Shown here: in pieces, positions 35,535-46,810 of the stretch
Position numbering within the stretch: the first letter of the stretch is position 1
Layout of the letters: every line of letters begins with the position of its first letter
Assembly: GCF_001427385.1 (NCBI RefSeq)
Contig: NZ_LMGJ01000023.1
Coordinates: forward strand, 124,001 to 188,000
Reading direction: 5' to 3'
From: Mesorhizobium sp. Root157
Lineage (GTDB): Bacteria > Pseudomonadota > Alphaproteobacteria > Rhizobiales > Rhizobiaceae
Length of the DNA: 64,000 nt
Notes under the pieces: model-generated
Databases searched by the model: none
Told to the model about the DNA's origin: nothing
Seen by the model: the letters and a program-made list of their open reading frames with translations, nothing else
Translations under genes and position numbers: made by a program

Positions 35535-37421
35535 ATGTTTCGATGGTTTGAACAAAGGCTCGACCCGTTCCCGGCTGCGGAACCGGTCGAGCCGCCCAGG
35601 ACCCTGATTGCGTTTTGCCTGCACTATACGCGGGGCGCGTGGCCTTACCTTGCCGTTGCCGGCCTGCTGATTACGGCCATCGCGCTGGCGGAAGTGTGGA
35701 TGTTCGGCTTCCTTGGCCGCATCGTCGACTGGCTGTCGGTGCAGAACCGGGAGACCTTCCTTCAGACGGAGGGCTGGAAGCTCGCCGCCATGGCCTTCGT
35801 CGTGGTGGTGGCGCTGCCCGGCATGGCGTTCCTGCAATCGCTGGTTCACCAGCAGACGCTGATGGGCAACTACCCGATGCGCATCCGCTGGGATGTGCAC
35901 CGCTACCTGCTCAAGCAATCGATGACTTTCTATCAGGACGAGTTTGCCGGCCGCATCGCCACCAAGCTGATGCAGACGGCGCTTGCCGTGCGCGAATGCG
36001 TCATCAAGCTGATCGATGTGTTGAACTATGTCATCGTCTATTTCCTCGGCATGGTCTTCATCGTCGGCTCGTCCGACTGGCGGCTGGCGACGCCGCTTGT
36101 CGGATGGCTGATCTGCTACGTTCTTCTGCTGCGCCGCTATATTCCGCGCCTCGGCAAGGTGTCGGAGCAACAGGCCGATGCCCGTTCGCTGATGACCGGG
36201 CGCATCGTCGATTCCTACGCCAACATCCAGACGGTGAAGCTGTTCTCGCACGCCCGGCGCGAGGCGACCTATGCACGCGAAAGCATGGCGATCTTCATGG
36301 ATACGGTCTACCGCTCCATGCGGCTCGTCACCAGCCTGTACGGTTTCCTCTACCTGATCAACTCGCTGCTGCTGTTTTCCGTTTCGGCGCTGTCGATCTG
36401 GCTGTGGCTGAACGAAGCGGTGTCGATCGGCGCGGTGGCTGTCGTCATCGGCCTGGTGCTGCGCCTGTGGGGCATGTCGCAGTGGATCATGTGGGAGATG
36501 TCGGCGCTGTTCGAGAACATCGGCACCGTGCAGGACGGCATCGGCTCGATCTCGCTGCCACGCCTGGTGGAAGACAAGGCCGGTGCAAAGGAGATCGTCG
36601 TCGACAAGGGCGAGATCCGCTTCGAGGGCGTCGGTTTCCACTACGGCAAGCAGAAGGGCGTCATCGAGGACCTGTCGCTCGCCATCAAGCCGGGCGAGAA
36701 GGTCGGCATTGTCGGGCGCTCCGGCGCGGGCAAGTCGACGCTGGTCAATCTCCTGCTGCGCTTCTACGACCTGGAAAAGGGCCGCATCCTCATCGACGGC
36801 CAAGAGATCGCCGCGGTCAAGCAGGATTCGCTCAGGGCCCAGATCGGCATGGTCACGCAGGACACCTCGCTGCTGCATCGTTCCGTGAGCGACAATATCC
36901 TTTATGGTCGTCCCGATGCCGGCGAGGACATGGTGCTGGAGGCTGCTCGTCGGGCGGCCGCGCTGGATTTCATCGATGGTCTTTCCGATGCCAAGGGCCG
37001 CAAGGGCTTCGATGCCCATGTCGGCGAGCGCGGTGTCAAGCTGTCCGGCGGCCAGCGGCAGCGCATCGCCATCGCGCGCGTCATGCTGAAGGACGCGCCG
37101 ATCCTCATTCTCGACGAGGCGACGTCGGCACTCGATTCGGAAGTGGAAGCGGCCATCCAGGAAAACCTCTACAAGCTGATGCAGGGCAAGACCGTCATTG
37201 CCATCGCCCACCGCCTTTCGACCATCGCGGCGATGGACCGGCTGGTGGTGATGGACAAGGGCCGCGTCATCGAGGAAGGTTCGCACGAAATGCTGATCGC
37301 CAAGGGCGGGCTTTACGCGCAGTTGTGGCAGCGTCAGTCCGGCGGCTTCCTGCTGGACGAAGGTCCGGCCGAACCGGCGGTCGGGCCGGCGACGGAACTG
37401 GAGGAGCAGGCGGCAGAGTGA
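35535..37421 (+). CDS. ABC exporter (fused permease/ATPase), first of pair
   Basis: A 628-aa half-transporter: six transmembrane helices in about residues 35-330, then one nucleotide-binding domain. Walker A is GRSGAGKSTL near 395, signature KLSGGQRQR near 500, Walker B ILILDEATSALDSE, H-loop IAHRLST. All catalytic residues look intact, including the Walker B Glu, so it is a competent homodimer or heterodimer subunit. The substrate is unknown (lipid, peptide or drug). A second exporter of almost the same length lies 0.86 kb downstream. The two nucleotide-binding domains are alike, which suggests duplication or a heterodimer. Confidence 0.9.
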   Translation: MFRWFEQRLDPFPAAEPVEPPRTLIAFCLHYTRGAWPYLAVAGLLITAIALAEVWMFGFLGRIVDWLSVQNRETFLQTEGWKLAAMAFVVVVALPGMAFLQSLVHQQTLMGNYPMRIRWDVHRYLLKQSMTFYQDEFAGRIATKLMQTALAVRECVIKLIDVLNYVIVYFLGMVFIVGSSDWRLATPLVGWLICYVLLLRRYIPRLGKVSEQQADARSLMTGRIVDSYANIQTVKLFSHARREATYARESMAIFMDTVYRSMRLVTSLYGFLYLINSLLLFSVSALSIWLWLNEAVSIGAVAVVIGLVLRLWGMSQWIMWEMSALFENIGTVQDGIGSISLPRLVEDKAGAKEIVVDKGEIRFEGVGFHYGKQKGVIEDLSLAIKPGEKVGIVGRSGAGKSTLVNLLLRFYDLEKGRILIDGQEIAAVKQDSLRAQIGMVTQDTSLLHRSVSDNILYGRPDAGEDMVLEAARRAAALDFIDGLSDAKGRKGFDAHVGERGVKLSGGQRQRIAIARVMLKDAPILILDEATSALDSEVEAAIQENLYKLMQGKTVIAIAHRLSTIAAMDRLVVMDKGRVIEEGSHEMLIAKGGLYAQLWQRQSGGFLLDEGPAEPAVGPATELEEQAAE

Positions 37422-37630
37422 TGCGCCGGTTGCCTATTCTTGCGGGGAGGGGTTATCAAGCCTCTGGTTTCCTGGAGCAGGCCGCCCTATCTCCACGCTC
37501 CGGCAGTATTTGGCTGCCGGGGCAAGTGTTTCCACCTTGCGGCAGGATACGTTAAGCGGCTCCTGGCGGCCGGTGTTCGGCGTGAGGCGAGCCAGGTCTC
37601 GCTCGCAAGCCTTTGATTTCAGGAGTTTCC

Positions 37631-37933
37631 ATGATTGGCGACGACGACTACGTATACGATGAGGCGACCGGGGAATGGCGTCCGGCCTCCGAAATGGCTG
37701 GAGGACCTGGCGCCGCGCATCCCGCAGTTCGCGATGCTTCCGGCAACGCGCTGACGGACGGGGATTCCGTGACGCTCATCAAGGACCTCAAGGTGAAGGG
37801 GGCCGGCCAGACGCTCAAGCAGGGTACCGTCATCAAATCCATTCGCCTGACAGACAATCCCGAGGAGATCGATTGCCGTCACGAATCGATCAAGGGACTG
37901 GTCCTTCGCACTGAGTTCGTGCGCAAGCGTTGA
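37631..37933 (+). CDS. PhnA/YjdM-type small protein
   Basis: A 100-aa protein whose C-terminal half (DSVTLIKDLKVKGAGQTLKQ; IDCRHESIKGLVLRTEFVRK) matches the PhnA/YjdM SH3-like domain labelled alkylphosphonate utilisation. The N-terminal part (DDDYVYDEATGEWRPASEM) lacks the usual four-Cys zinc ribbon. A phosphonate role for PhnA proteins is not established, so only the fold is claimed. AGGAG lies 5 nt before the ATG. It sits between the two ABC exporter genes. Confidence 0.82.
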   Translation: MIGDDDYVYDEATGEWRPASEMAGGPGAAHPAVRDASGNALTDGDSVTLIKDLKVKGAGQTLKQGTVIKSIRLTDNPEEIDCRHESIKGLVLRTEFVRKR

Positions 37934-37993
37934 CTTGAGCCGATGCCGAAAGGAAATTTCTGACGCCCGGTCCCGATGGGCATCCCCTGACCT

Positions 37994-38266
37994 CTAGGAC
38001 CAATCGACATTCAGGATTTGAGGCGTGGTATGAGCAAAAATCGTTCAGTTCAAGGAGCAAAGCCGAAGGCGGAGTCGACCTCCGTCAAGGCTTCGCGACG
38101 CAGAATTGGGCGATTTTGGCCATATCCCTGCGGGACGCGGCGGATTTCAGCCCTGCATGCGTCGAAAATGCTCGCCGGTGGTCAACACCGCCTTGCGCTT
38201 TTCTCCTATTCAGGATCGAAATCCGGCTCGCGCCACGCTCGAAACCTGAATGTCGATTGGTCCTAG
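37994..38266. mobile_element. 273-bp MITE-like palindromic element
   Basis: CTAGGACCAATCGACATT (starting 37994) reappears in perfect inversion ending at 38266; the tip repeat is 22 bp. Beyond the tips the two halves stay similar for about 115 bp each (for example GAGGCGTGG against GAGCGTGGC and AAGGCGG in both), so the element is a long imperfect palindrome. It encodes nothing convincing; an 82-codon frame through it follows from base composition. The outer CTAG could be a target duplication. The right end lies 13 bp before the next ATG. Confidence 0.75.
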
Positions 38267-38279
38267 GTCGTAGTAAGCA

Positions 38280-40169
<1,890 letters not shown>

Positions 40170-40226
40170 CCCTGAAAGGCACTAAACCTTGGCGTACGGC
40201 TTTCGATTGATAATCTAGGGCGATCT

Positions 40227-40541
40227 ATGTCCCTTCGTTCCCCAGATTTCCTGTGGAAAACCGGTGCCGGCGATGCCGCACTCGATCTTCTCGGCCACGA
40301 AATCCTTGCCGAGAAGGCCGCGGGGCTTGGCCGTACCGGTGCGCGGGCCGAGTTATGCCTTGCCAGGCTGCGCGATCATGAGGGAACAGACGGCGAGCGG
40401 GAGGCGCTTCTCAAGGCGGCTGCGGATGCCGTCTATGCGTGGTTCATCCAGCGCGAACTGTGCGGTTTTCGCGGCCATGACGAGGTGATCCGGCACTATC
40501 ATATACCGAAAGTTGTGCTTGCGCGGCTGGGCGCGAAGTGA
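40227..40541 (+). CDS. Small conserved hypothetical protein (possibly DUF6665)
   Basis: A 104-aa cytosolic protein. The helical sequence includes ALDLLGHEILAEKAAGLGRTG and VYAWFIQRELCGFRGHDEVI, ending RHYHIPKVVLARLG. Homologues occur in other Hyphomicrobiales and, as I recall, carry a DUF6665 label; the function is unknown. It follows the second ABC exporter by 57 bp on the same strand and is convergent with the exosortase module. Confidence 0.65.
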   Translation: MSLRSPDFLWKTGAGDAALDLLGHEILAEKAAGLGRTGARAELCLARLRDHEGTDGEREALLKAAADAVYAWFIQRELCGFRGHDEVIRHYHIPKVVLARLGAK

Positions 40542-40553
40542 CGGCGGACCGCT

Positions 40554-41033
40554 TCAATCGGAAAGCGCGGCCAGTTCGGCCGGTGCGATAAGGCTGTCGG
40601 GGCATTCGCCGGAACGGATGATGGCGCGCACCTTCAGCGGCGGCGCGTCGATGCCCGCATAGCGCTCGAAGCGGCGCAGATAGTAGCGCAGCAGCGGCCC
40701 GGCGATCGGCTGCCGGTCGTGGAGTGCTGCACCTGCGGCGTAGAGGATCGGATCGTCGCCGGCCTTCCATTCCACCGCCGCGCGATGCCAACCCTGCGGC
40801 GAAACGTTGGCGATCTTGATGACGCAACCGCCCTGCACTCCGGTGAACCATTGCGGGTCGGTGTCGGGTTCCGGCGGCGTCACGACGAAGGCGTGCTTCG
40901 CCATCAGCGCTTCGATGTCTTCACCGTCGGGATATTGCGCCCCGAAGCTTGTGGCCGAGCCAAGCTGGACCTTGAGGCCGAGACTCACGGCCAGGAGCAG
41001 GGCGAAGGCGAGACTAAGCGACAGCCTTGGCAT
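40554..41033 (-). CDS. Exosortase-associated secreted or anchored protein
   Basis: A 159-aa protein with an N-terminal hydrophobic segment (residues 3-20, signal or anchor). The soluble part includes DPQWFTGVQGGCVIKIANVSPQGWHR and LLRYYLRRFERYAG, and a Cys pair (C90, C144). It overlaps the exosortase 3' end by 20 bp, which argues that the two are translated together. It may be an EpsI-like companion of the exosortase, but the sequence is too short and divergent for that label. Confidence 0.65.
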   Translation of the reverse strand: MPRLSLSLAFALLLAVSLGLKVQLGSATSFGAQYPDGEDIEALMAKHAFVVTPPEPDTDPQWFTGVQGGCVIKIANVSPQGWHRAAVEWKAGDDPILYAAGAALHDRQPIAGPLLRYYLRRFERYAGIDAPPLKVRAIIRSGECPDSLIAPAELAALSD

Positions 41034-41877
41034 CGGGCCTGATCCCTCTCGTGAAGATGACCAGGATCGTCACAATGGTGATCCACCCGGCGATCGCCGC
41101 GCCGGTCGGGCCATGTATGGCCGCATAATATTGCGGCATGACGCCGATCAGCGCGATGCGAAAGACATTGATGAACACGGTCGCGGCACAGGCCAACAGC
41201 GTTGCGGTGATCGCCTTCTTCGACCATGTCAGGCCTTGCACGCTGACGAACAGCACGCCGCACAGCATGGCCAGCGAGACGTTGGTGAGCGAGGAACAGG
41301 CCGGCTCGAGGAAGATGACGCCTGATCCGTCGGCAAGCGGAATGGTATTGCCGCTCGCTTGCGTGCCGACGATCCAGCTCACTAGCCTGGCGTCCATTTC
41401 CAGTATCCGGGTGCCGGCAACCGCGAACAGGAGGCGCGCCCACAGCATCGGAACCGTCAGCGCAAGCAGTACGGTGCCGGCTTTGCGCAGCGCAGGCGAG
41501 ATCGCCGGTCCAAGGCAAAGATAGACGCCGGCAAGGGTGATGCCGAGCCAACTCATGAACGGTGCGGGAACCAGAAAGGTCGCGCAGGCAAGAACGGCGA
41601 CGGCGATGTCCATGCGTCCGACGGCACGCTCCCCGGCGCGCCAGAGCATCATCGCGGCGATGACGCCGGCGACCCAGATGACGATGCTGATCCCGAACGT
41701 GTTGAAAACCGCGGCCGCTACACCCTCGCGCTGGACCGCGGTGGCCACCTTTTCGCTGATGCCGTTGACGAAGCCGACCACGGCAACGCCCAGGAACAGA
41801 AGATTGCAGGGAACGGCCACGCTGGCGCGGCCGTTCTCGCTCGCGATTTCAGGTCTGCTTGCATCGAAAGTGGTCAC
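41014..41877 (-). CDS. Exosortase (transmembrane cysteine transpeptidase)
   Basis: About 287 aa and eight transmembrane helices. The exosortase/archaeosortase triad is visible: Cys194 in EPACSSLTN, Arg240 in NVFRIALIG, His255 in AIHGPTGAA, each in the expected helix. Exosortases cleave C-terminal sorting signals of exported proteins and link them to the cell surface. I cannot assign a subtype. Two GTG starts are possible (41916 and 41877), neither with a strong ribosome-binding site; the second is given. The likely substrate is encoded immediately upstream (41959-42207). Confidence 0.85.
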   Translation of the reverse strand: MTTFDASRPEIASENGRASVAVPCNLLFLGVAVVGFVNGISEKVATAVQREGVAAAVFNTFGISIVIWVAGVIAAMMLWRAGERAVGRMDIAVAVLACATFLVPAPFMSWLGITLAGVYLCLGPAISPALRKAGTVLLALTVPMLWARLLFAVAGTRILEMDARLVSWIVGTQASGNTIPLADGSGVIFLEPACSSLTNVSLAMLCGVLFVSVQGLTWSKKAITATLLACAATVFINVFRIALIGVMPQYYAAIHGPTGAAIAGWITIVTILVIFTRGIRPDAKAVA

Positions 41878-41958
41878 GCACACGTCTCGCGCTTTGCCGG
41901 CCGGGCAAGCCTGCACCCAACTTCGCCGCCCGTGCGGCGCCAGCCGCTCGCTTCAAAC

Positions 41959-42207
41959 CTATTTCCCGTCTTTCGACTTGCGGTTGCGGTTCCTTACCCA
42001 CAGATAGCCGCCGAGCGCGACAACTGCCGGTATTCCAAGACCGATCACCGGGCCCGGCGCGGAATGCGAAACCTGTCCGCCGCCATTGTTGCCGCCGCTG
42101 CCGCCGCCGTTACCGTGGTGCGGAAACCACGACGACAGGGCGAATGCCGGAAAGCTGCTGAGAACCGTAAATGCGATGGCGATCGGCAAAGCCTGTGTTG
42201 CCTTCAT
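41959..42207 (-). CDS. Candidate exosortase substrate with C-terminal sorting signal
   Basis: An 82-aa protein with four parts: a signal peptide (1-24, ending PAFA), a glycine/asparagine linker (GNGGGSGGNNGGG), a PGPVIG motif at 51-56 followed by a hydrophobic helix (GLGIPAVVALGGYLW), and a basic tail (RNRNRKSKDGK). This is the tripartite shape of a PEP-CTERM-type sorting signal with an unfamiliar motif. GGGAG lies 8 nt before the ATG at 42207. It lies upstream of the exosortase on the same strand and is the only candidate substrate in the window. Confidence 0.75.
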   Translation of the reverse strand: MKATQALPIAIAFTVLSSFPAFALSSWFPHHGNGGGSGGNNGGGQVSHSAPGPVIGLGIPAVVALGGYLWVRNRNRKSKDGK

Positions 42208-42768
42208 CAAATTTCTCCCATCCAAGCCAACAGGACAGAAGGGTACCATGCAGGTCAGGATTCATAGGTCGCTCATAGGTGGTAACTCGCTAGACAGTAT
42301 GGCTTAACCATAGCTCCGAAGGGCAATTTCCACTGGCGCTTCGTGTGGCCGATCGGCCATGAGTCCGTGGCCTCGCAACGGAACGGAAACCCTCGGCAAA
42401 GCCGCAAAGCCATGCGGTTTGCAGGCTCGCCGCCGGGTGTCCTCCAGCCTCGTATGTGGCTCAAATGGAATCACGCCATTCCACTTTCGACGCCGGCTGC
42501 ATTTGCCTTGGCGCAACTCGTTGCGAACCAGCCGACGGATCGTTCCGCAAAGGTCCGCAAATGGCTGAATTCCGCCATTCCATGTGGCCCGCGACAATCT
42601 GCCGTCCCGCCTGTTGCGCACTGGACAAGCGGTGGCTTCACGCATAAACCGAAATCCAAATGCCGGAGGAGTCCCGCTAGCCTGTTGCCATGCGCGAAAG
42701 GCTGGCGTTTGAGCGGGGACAACAAGCTCGAACCTTCGGCACGGAAGAGGCGAAAGGATCAGGCACCC
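42208..42768. other. 561-bp gap between the exosortase module and petA
   Basis: No convincing gene. Small palindromes occur (GGCCATGAGTCCGTGGCC near 42351; inverted GGAAT/ATTCC patterns near 42475 and 42573). The promoter of petABC must lie here and the promoter of the exosortase module in the left part, but neither was identified. The frame in line with petA is open upstream to 42343, yet that extension has no protein-like sequence. Confidence 0.5.
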
Positions 42769-43332
42769 GTGAGCGCAACCGATATCGAAGATCCCAACCG
42801 TCGCGATTTTCTTTACATCGCCACCGGCATGGCCGGCGTTGTCGGCGCGGGCGCTTTCGCCTGGCCGTTCATCGACCAGATGCGGCCCGATGCCTCGACG
42901 CTGGCGCTCTCGACCATCGAGGTCGATATCTCTTCCTTGACGCCCGGCATGTCGCTGACGGCGAAGTGGCGCGGCAAGCCCGTGTTCATCCGCAACCGCA
43001 CGCCCGAAGAGATCGAGGCGGCCAAGGCCGTCAAGCTCGACGACCTGAAGGATCCGCTGGCGCGCAACGCCAACATTTCCTCCGATGCGCCGGCCACCGA
43101 TGCGGACCGTGCGGCGGGCGAGGGCAAGGAAAACTGGCTGGTCATGGTTGGCGTGTGCACCCATCTGGGCTGCATCCCGCTTGGCCAGCAGGGCGATTTC
43201 GGCGGCTGGTTCTGCCCATGCCACGGCTCGCACTACGACACGGCCGGCCGCATCCGCAAAGGCCCGGCGCCCGAGAACATGGCGGTGCCGGCGTTCGAAT
43301 TCATTTCTGATACCAAGATCCGCATCGGCTGA
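42769..43332 (+). CDS. petA: Ubiquinol-cytochrome c reductase Rieske iron-sulfur subunit
   Basis: A 187-aa Rieske subunit of the cytochrome bc1 complex. It opens with a GTG start and a Tat-type N-terminus (NRRDF, residues 10-14) followed by one transmembrane helix (16-35). The [2Fe-2S] ligands lie in CTHLGC (130-135) and CPCHGSHYD (149-157). It moves electrons from ubiquinol to cytochrome c1 on the periplasmic side. It is the first of petABC, with 16 bp to petB. The GTG lies behind a purine-rich AGGATCAGG. Confidence 0.95.
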   Translation: MSATDIEDPNRRDFLYIATGMAGVVGAGAFAWPFIDQMRPDASTLALSTIEVDISSLTPGMSLTAKWRGKPVFIRNRTPEEIEAAKAVKLDDLKDPLARNANISSDAPATDADRAAGEGKENWLVMVGVCTHLGCIPLGQQGDFGGWFCPCHGSHYDTAGRIRKGPAPENMAVPAFEFISDTKIRIG

Positions 43333-43348
43333 GGCAGGGGATATTTCG

Positions 43349-44653
43349 ATGAGCGAGGGACACTCCACCTATACGCCGAAAACCGGGCTTGGACGCTGGT
43401 TCGATGCCCGCATGCCGCTGCCGAGGCTCGTCTATGACAGCTTCATCGCCTATCCGGTGCCGCGCAACCTCAACTATGCGTGGACCTTCGGCGGCATCCT
43501 GTCGATCATGCTGGTGGCGCAGATCCTCACCGGCATCGTTTTGGCCATGCATTATGTTTCCGACACGAACCTGGCCTTCGGCTCGGTCGAGAAGATCATG
43601 CGCGACGTCAATTCCGGCTGGCTGCTGCGCTATCTGCATTCCAACGGCGCGTCGTTCTTCTTCATCGCCGTCTACGTCCATATTTTCCGTGGCCTCTATT
43701 ACGGTTCCTACAAGGCGCCGCGCGAACTTTTGTGGATTCTCGGCTGCATCATCTACCTGTTGATGATGGCGACCGGCTTCATGGGCTATGTGCTGCCTTG
43801 GGGCCAGATGAGCTTCTGGGGCGCCACCGTCATCACCGGCTTCTTTACCGCCGTCCCGCTGGTCGGCACCTGGATCCAGGAACTGCTGCTCGGTGGCTTT
43901 GCCGTCGACAATCCGACGCTCAACCGCTTCTTTGCGCTGCATTACCTGTTGCCGTTCATGATTGCCGGCGTCGTGGTGCTGCACGTGTGGGCGCTGCACG
44001 TCACCGGCCAGAACAATCCGACCGGCATCGAGGTCAAGTCGAAGACCGACACTGTCGCCTTCACGCCCTACGCGACCATCAAGGACGCGCTCGGCATGAT
44101 CGTGTTCCTGCTGGTCTTCGCCTACTTCGTCTTCTACATGCCGAACTATCTCGGCCACCCGGACAACTACACCGTTGCCAATCCGCTGAAGACGCCGGCG
44201 CACATCGTGCCTGAATGGTACTTCCTGCCGTTCTACGCCGTCCTGCGCGCCATCACCTTCAACATCGGGCCGATCAACTCCAAGCTCGGCGGCGTGCTCG
44301 CCATGTTCGGCGCCATTGCCGTGTTGTTCGTGGTGCCGTGGCTCGACACCTCAAAGGTGCGCTCGGCTGTCTACCGGCCTTGGTACAAGCTGTTCTTCTG
44401 GATCTTTGCCGCCAACGCCATCTTCCTCGGCTGGCTCGGCTCGCGCCCGGCGGAAGGCACGTATGTGGTCATGGCGCAGATCGCCACGCTCTACTACTTC
44501 GCCTTCTTCCTCGTCATCATGCCGCTGCTCGGCCTGATCGAGACGCCGCGCCGCCTGCCGAATTCGATCACCGAGGCGGTGCTGGAGAAGAACAAGGGAG
44601 CCGGCAGCGGACATCCTTCAGGCGCCACGGCGTCTGCGGAAACCAGAGGCTGA
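43349..44653 (+). CDS. petB: Cytochrome b of the bc1 complex
   Basis: A 434-aa integral membrane subunit with the four haem-ligand histidines in two helix pairs ([34 protein letters not shown]), quinol-site [14 protein letters not shown] near 290 and [16 protein letters not shown] near 150. It has eight transmembrane helices and a longer, polar C-terminal tail. It accepts ubiquinol and recycles electrons through the Q-cycle. A GGGG-containing site precedes the ATG by 7 nt. It sits between petA and petC. Confidence 0.96.
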   Translation: MSEGHSTYTPKTGLGRWFDARMPLPRLVYDSFIAYPVPRNLNYAWTFGGILSIMLVAQILTGIVLAMHYVSDTNLAFGSVEKIMRDVNSGWLLRYLHSNGASFFFIAVYVHIFRGLYYGSYKAPRELLWILGCIIYLLMMATGFMGYVLPWGQMSFWGATVITGFFTAVPLVGTWIQELLLGGFAVDNPTLNRFFALHYLLPFMIAGVVVLHVWALHVTGQNNPTGIEVKSKTDTVAFTPYATIKDALGMIVFLLVFAYFVFYMPNYLGHPDNYTVANPLKTPAHIVPEWYFLPFYAVLRAITFNIGPINSKLGGVLAMFGAIAVLFVVPWLDTSKVRSAVYRPWYKLFFWIFAANAIFLGWLGSRPAEGTYVVMAQIATLYYFAFFLVIMPLLGLIETPRRLPNSITEAVLEKNKGAGSGHPSGATASAETRG

Positions 44654-44681
44654 GCGGCAGGGAATCTTAGGGGATACAAGC

Positions 44682-45539
44682 ATGAAAAAGATTCTCGCTT
44701 CGCTGGCGGTTCTGGGCTTCATGATGGCCGGCACTGCGGCCATCGCCCAGGAAGAGGCGCATAACGCCGCCGAACCGACGCATTTTCCTATCCACAAGCC
44801 AAAGCTGATCGACTGGAGCTTCTCCGGTCCTTTCGGCACCTACGACAAGGCGCAGCTCCAGCGCGGCCTCAAGGTCTTCAAGGAAGTCTGCTCGGCCTGC
44901 CATTCCATGAACCTGGTGTCGTTCCGCACGCTTGAGGACCTCGGCTATTCAGAGGCCCAGATCAAGGCGCTGGCAGCCGAATACACGGTTCAGGACGGCC
45001 CCAACGACGACGGCGATATGTTCGAGCGTCCCGGCATTCCGTCAGATCACTTCCAGTCGCCGTTCCCGAACGAGCAAGCGGCGGCCGCTGCCAATGGCGG
45101 CGCTGCTCCCCCGGACTTCTCGCTGATCGCCAAGGCGCGCGGCGTCGAGCGCGGCTTCCCGACCTTCGTCTTCGACATCTTCACCCAGTATGCCGAGAAC
45201 GGTCCGGACTACATCCACTCGCTGCTGACCGGCTATGACGAGCAGCCGCCGGCCGGCATGGAGATCGCCGAAGGCACGCACTACAATCCCTATTTCATCG
45301 CCGGAAAGTCGCTGGCCATGGCCAAGCCTCTGTCCGACGATCAGGTGACCTATGACGACGGCTCGCCGCAGACGGTGGACCAGTATGCGCGCGATGTCTC
45401 GGCGTTCCTGATGTGGGCGGCCGAGCCGCACCTGGAAGACCGCAAGAAGACCGGTTTCCGCGTCGTCGTCTTCCTGTTGCTGTTTGCCGGCTTGATGTAC
45501 ATGACCAAGCGCAAGGTCTGGGCCAACGTCCCTCACTAA
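44682..45539 (+). CDS. petC: Cytochrome c1 of the bc1 complex
   Basis: A 285-aa haem-c protein with a signal peptide (1-22), CXXCH haem motif C70-S-A-C73-H74, and a C-terminal membrane anchor (residues about 260-279, VVVFLLLFAGLMYM). It receives electrons from the Rieske protein and passes them to cytochrome c. In alphaproteobacteria it completes the three-subunit complex. A terminator hairpin with a U-run follows at 45564. Confidence 0.96.
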   Translation: MKKILASLAVLGFMMAGTAAIAQEEAHNAAEPTHFPIHKPKLIDWSFSGPFGTYDKAQLQRGLKVFKEVCSACHSMNLVSFRTLEDLGYSEAQIKALAAEYTVQDGPNDDGDMFERPGIPSDHFQSPFPNEQAAAAANGGAAPPDFSLIAKARGVERGFPTFVFDIFTQYAENGPDYIHSLLTGYDEQPPAGMEIAEGTHYNPYFIAGKSLAMAKPLSDDQVTYDDGSPQTVDQYARDVSAFLMWAAEPHLEDRKKTGFRVVVFLLLFAGLMYMTKRKVWANVPH

Positions 45540-45563
45540 GCTCGGCGATACGAGAAAAATGGG

Positions 45564-45593
45564 AAGGGCGCCGAACGGTGCCCTTTTCTTTTG
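45564..45593 (+). terminator. Intrinsic terminator of petABC
   Basis: AAGGGC (45564-45569) and GCCCTT (45580-45585) form the stem, followed by TTCTTTT. It lies 25 bp past the petC stop codon. Confidence 0.8.
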
Positions 45594-45613
45594 GGCGGCT
45601 TTGCCGTCACTAA

Positions 45614-45715
45614 AGCATGATCCCGAAAAGTGGATGCCGGTTTTCGGGAAAGATCATGCTCAAACCTAAGGGCATGATCCGAAAAGTGGATGCTGGTTTT
45701 CGGAAAAGATCATGC
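45614..45715. repeat. Tandem pair of CCGG-core palindromic repeats
   Basis: Two adjacent copies, 45614-45660 (AGCATGATC..GATCATGCT) and 45672-45715 (GCATGATC..GATCATGC). Each contains CCGAAAAGTGGATG or close, then CGG or TGG and TTTTCGG. They lie between the petABC terminator and apt, and would be transcribed if apt's promoter lies upstream. Confidence 0.75.
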
Positions 45716-45794
45716 TTTCAAGAAGAAAATGGAACGTGGTGACGGTTCAAAGAAAAGCCATCACGATCCATTGGACGGCAATTGGATAGTCCCG

Positions 45795-46340
45795 ATGAAC
45801 CCTTCTGTCGAAGAAACCCTGCTCGCCGCGATCCGCACAATTCCCGACTATCCCAAGCCGGGCATCCTGTTTCGCGACATCACCACGCTGCTCGGCAACG
45901 CGCGCGCGTTTCGCCGTGCCATCGACGAACTGGTACACCCTTTCGTCGGGGAGAAGATCGACAAGATCGCCGGCATCGAGGCACGCGGCTTCATCCTTGG
46001 TGGCGCGGTCGCGCATCAATTGTCCGCCGGCTTCGTGCCGATCCGCAAGAAGGGCAAGCTGCCGCACGAAACGGTTCGCGTCGCCTACAGCCTTGAATAT
46101 GGGCTGGACGAGATGGAGATGCACAAGGACGGTGTCGCGCCGGGCGAGAAGGTCATCCTGATCGACGACCTCATTGCGACGGGCGGCACGGCGGAAGCGG
46201 CGGTCAAGCTGCTGCGGCAGATCGGTGCGGATATCGTCGCCGCCTGCTTCGTCATCGACCTGCCCGACCTTGGCGGCCGCCGCAAACTGGAAGCGCTGGG
46301 CGTTCCGGTGCGTACCCTCATCGGCTTCGAGGGGCATTGA
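45795..46340 (+). CDS. apt: Adenine phosphoribosyltransferase
   Basis: A 181-aa type I phosphoribosyltransferase. The PRPP-binding motif is [13 protein letters not shown] at 120-132; [17 protein letters not shown] near 18-33 and [11 protein letters not shown] near 63-73 are conserved. It converts adenine plus PRPP to AMP. The ATG at 45795 gives the usual N-terminus; the open frame upstream runs into the repeat region and is not coding. Adjacency to petABC is common in Hyphomicrobiales. Confidence 0.95.
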   Translation: MNPSVEETLLAAIRTIPDYPKPGILFRDITTLLGNARAFRRAIDELVHPFVGEKIDKIAGIEARGFILGGAVAHQLSAGFVPIRKKGKLPHETVRVAYSLEYGLDEMEMHKDGVAPGEKVILIDDLIATGGTAEAAVKLLRQIGADIVAACFVIDLPDLGGRRKLEALGVPVRTLIGFEGH

Positions 46341-46700
46341 GGCGCTACGCCATCCCGGAAGCCGGGGGCATCGCTGCAATTTGGTCAAGCCGGAAGCCGG
46401 AGCGTAGCGAAGGCTGTCCGGTAGCTATTCTGTGACAGTGCGGCAGCGTGCCAAGGGTCCAGAAGGGTTCATCTGCGGTCCAGAGTGGGGATCAAACGGC
46501 TTCCTTCACTCCGACAACCCATTGATCCCGCTCGCTTCGAGCAGAAGCCGCCGACATTCCTTTTCACACCATTCCAACCTCACCCATAATCCCCCCATCG
46601 CCCTTGCGGGAGACCTGGTGCGCACCGGGTATCAGGGAAGGGCGACGGTGCCGGGCTGGTCGTCCACGGTGGGCGGCTGGGTGATGAGCCCCCCGGTTGA

Positions 46701-46776
46701 GGGAAGCCACCGGACGGGCGGCCGCAAGGTCGCATTACTTACCTAAACGAGCGTCCGAACGGCCGCCCGTCTTCCC
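46701..46776. repeat. Nested hairpin with 12-bp perfect inverted repeat
   Basis: GACGGGCGGCCG (46713-46724) and CGGCCGCCCGTC (46760-46771) are perfect inverses, flanked by GGGAAG and CTTCCC, and farther out by GGTTGAGG and CCTCTCAA. Confidence 0.7.
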
Positions 46777-46810
46777 GACCTCTCAATCGAGGTCAGTTCT
46801 TTGACAATGG

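Noticed and set aside
38018..38266. 82-codon ORF inside the palindromic element
   Set aside because: The sequence is explained by the self-complementary element, and the frame ends at the element's terminal repeat.
42343..42768. In-frame upstream extension of petA
   Set aside because: The extra 142 residues have no resemblance to Rieske proteins; the GTG at 42769 gives the normal N-terminus with the Tat motif.
46432..46746. Plus-strand ORF of 104 codons in the repeat island
   Set aside because: It runs through palindromic repeats and has no protein-like pattern.
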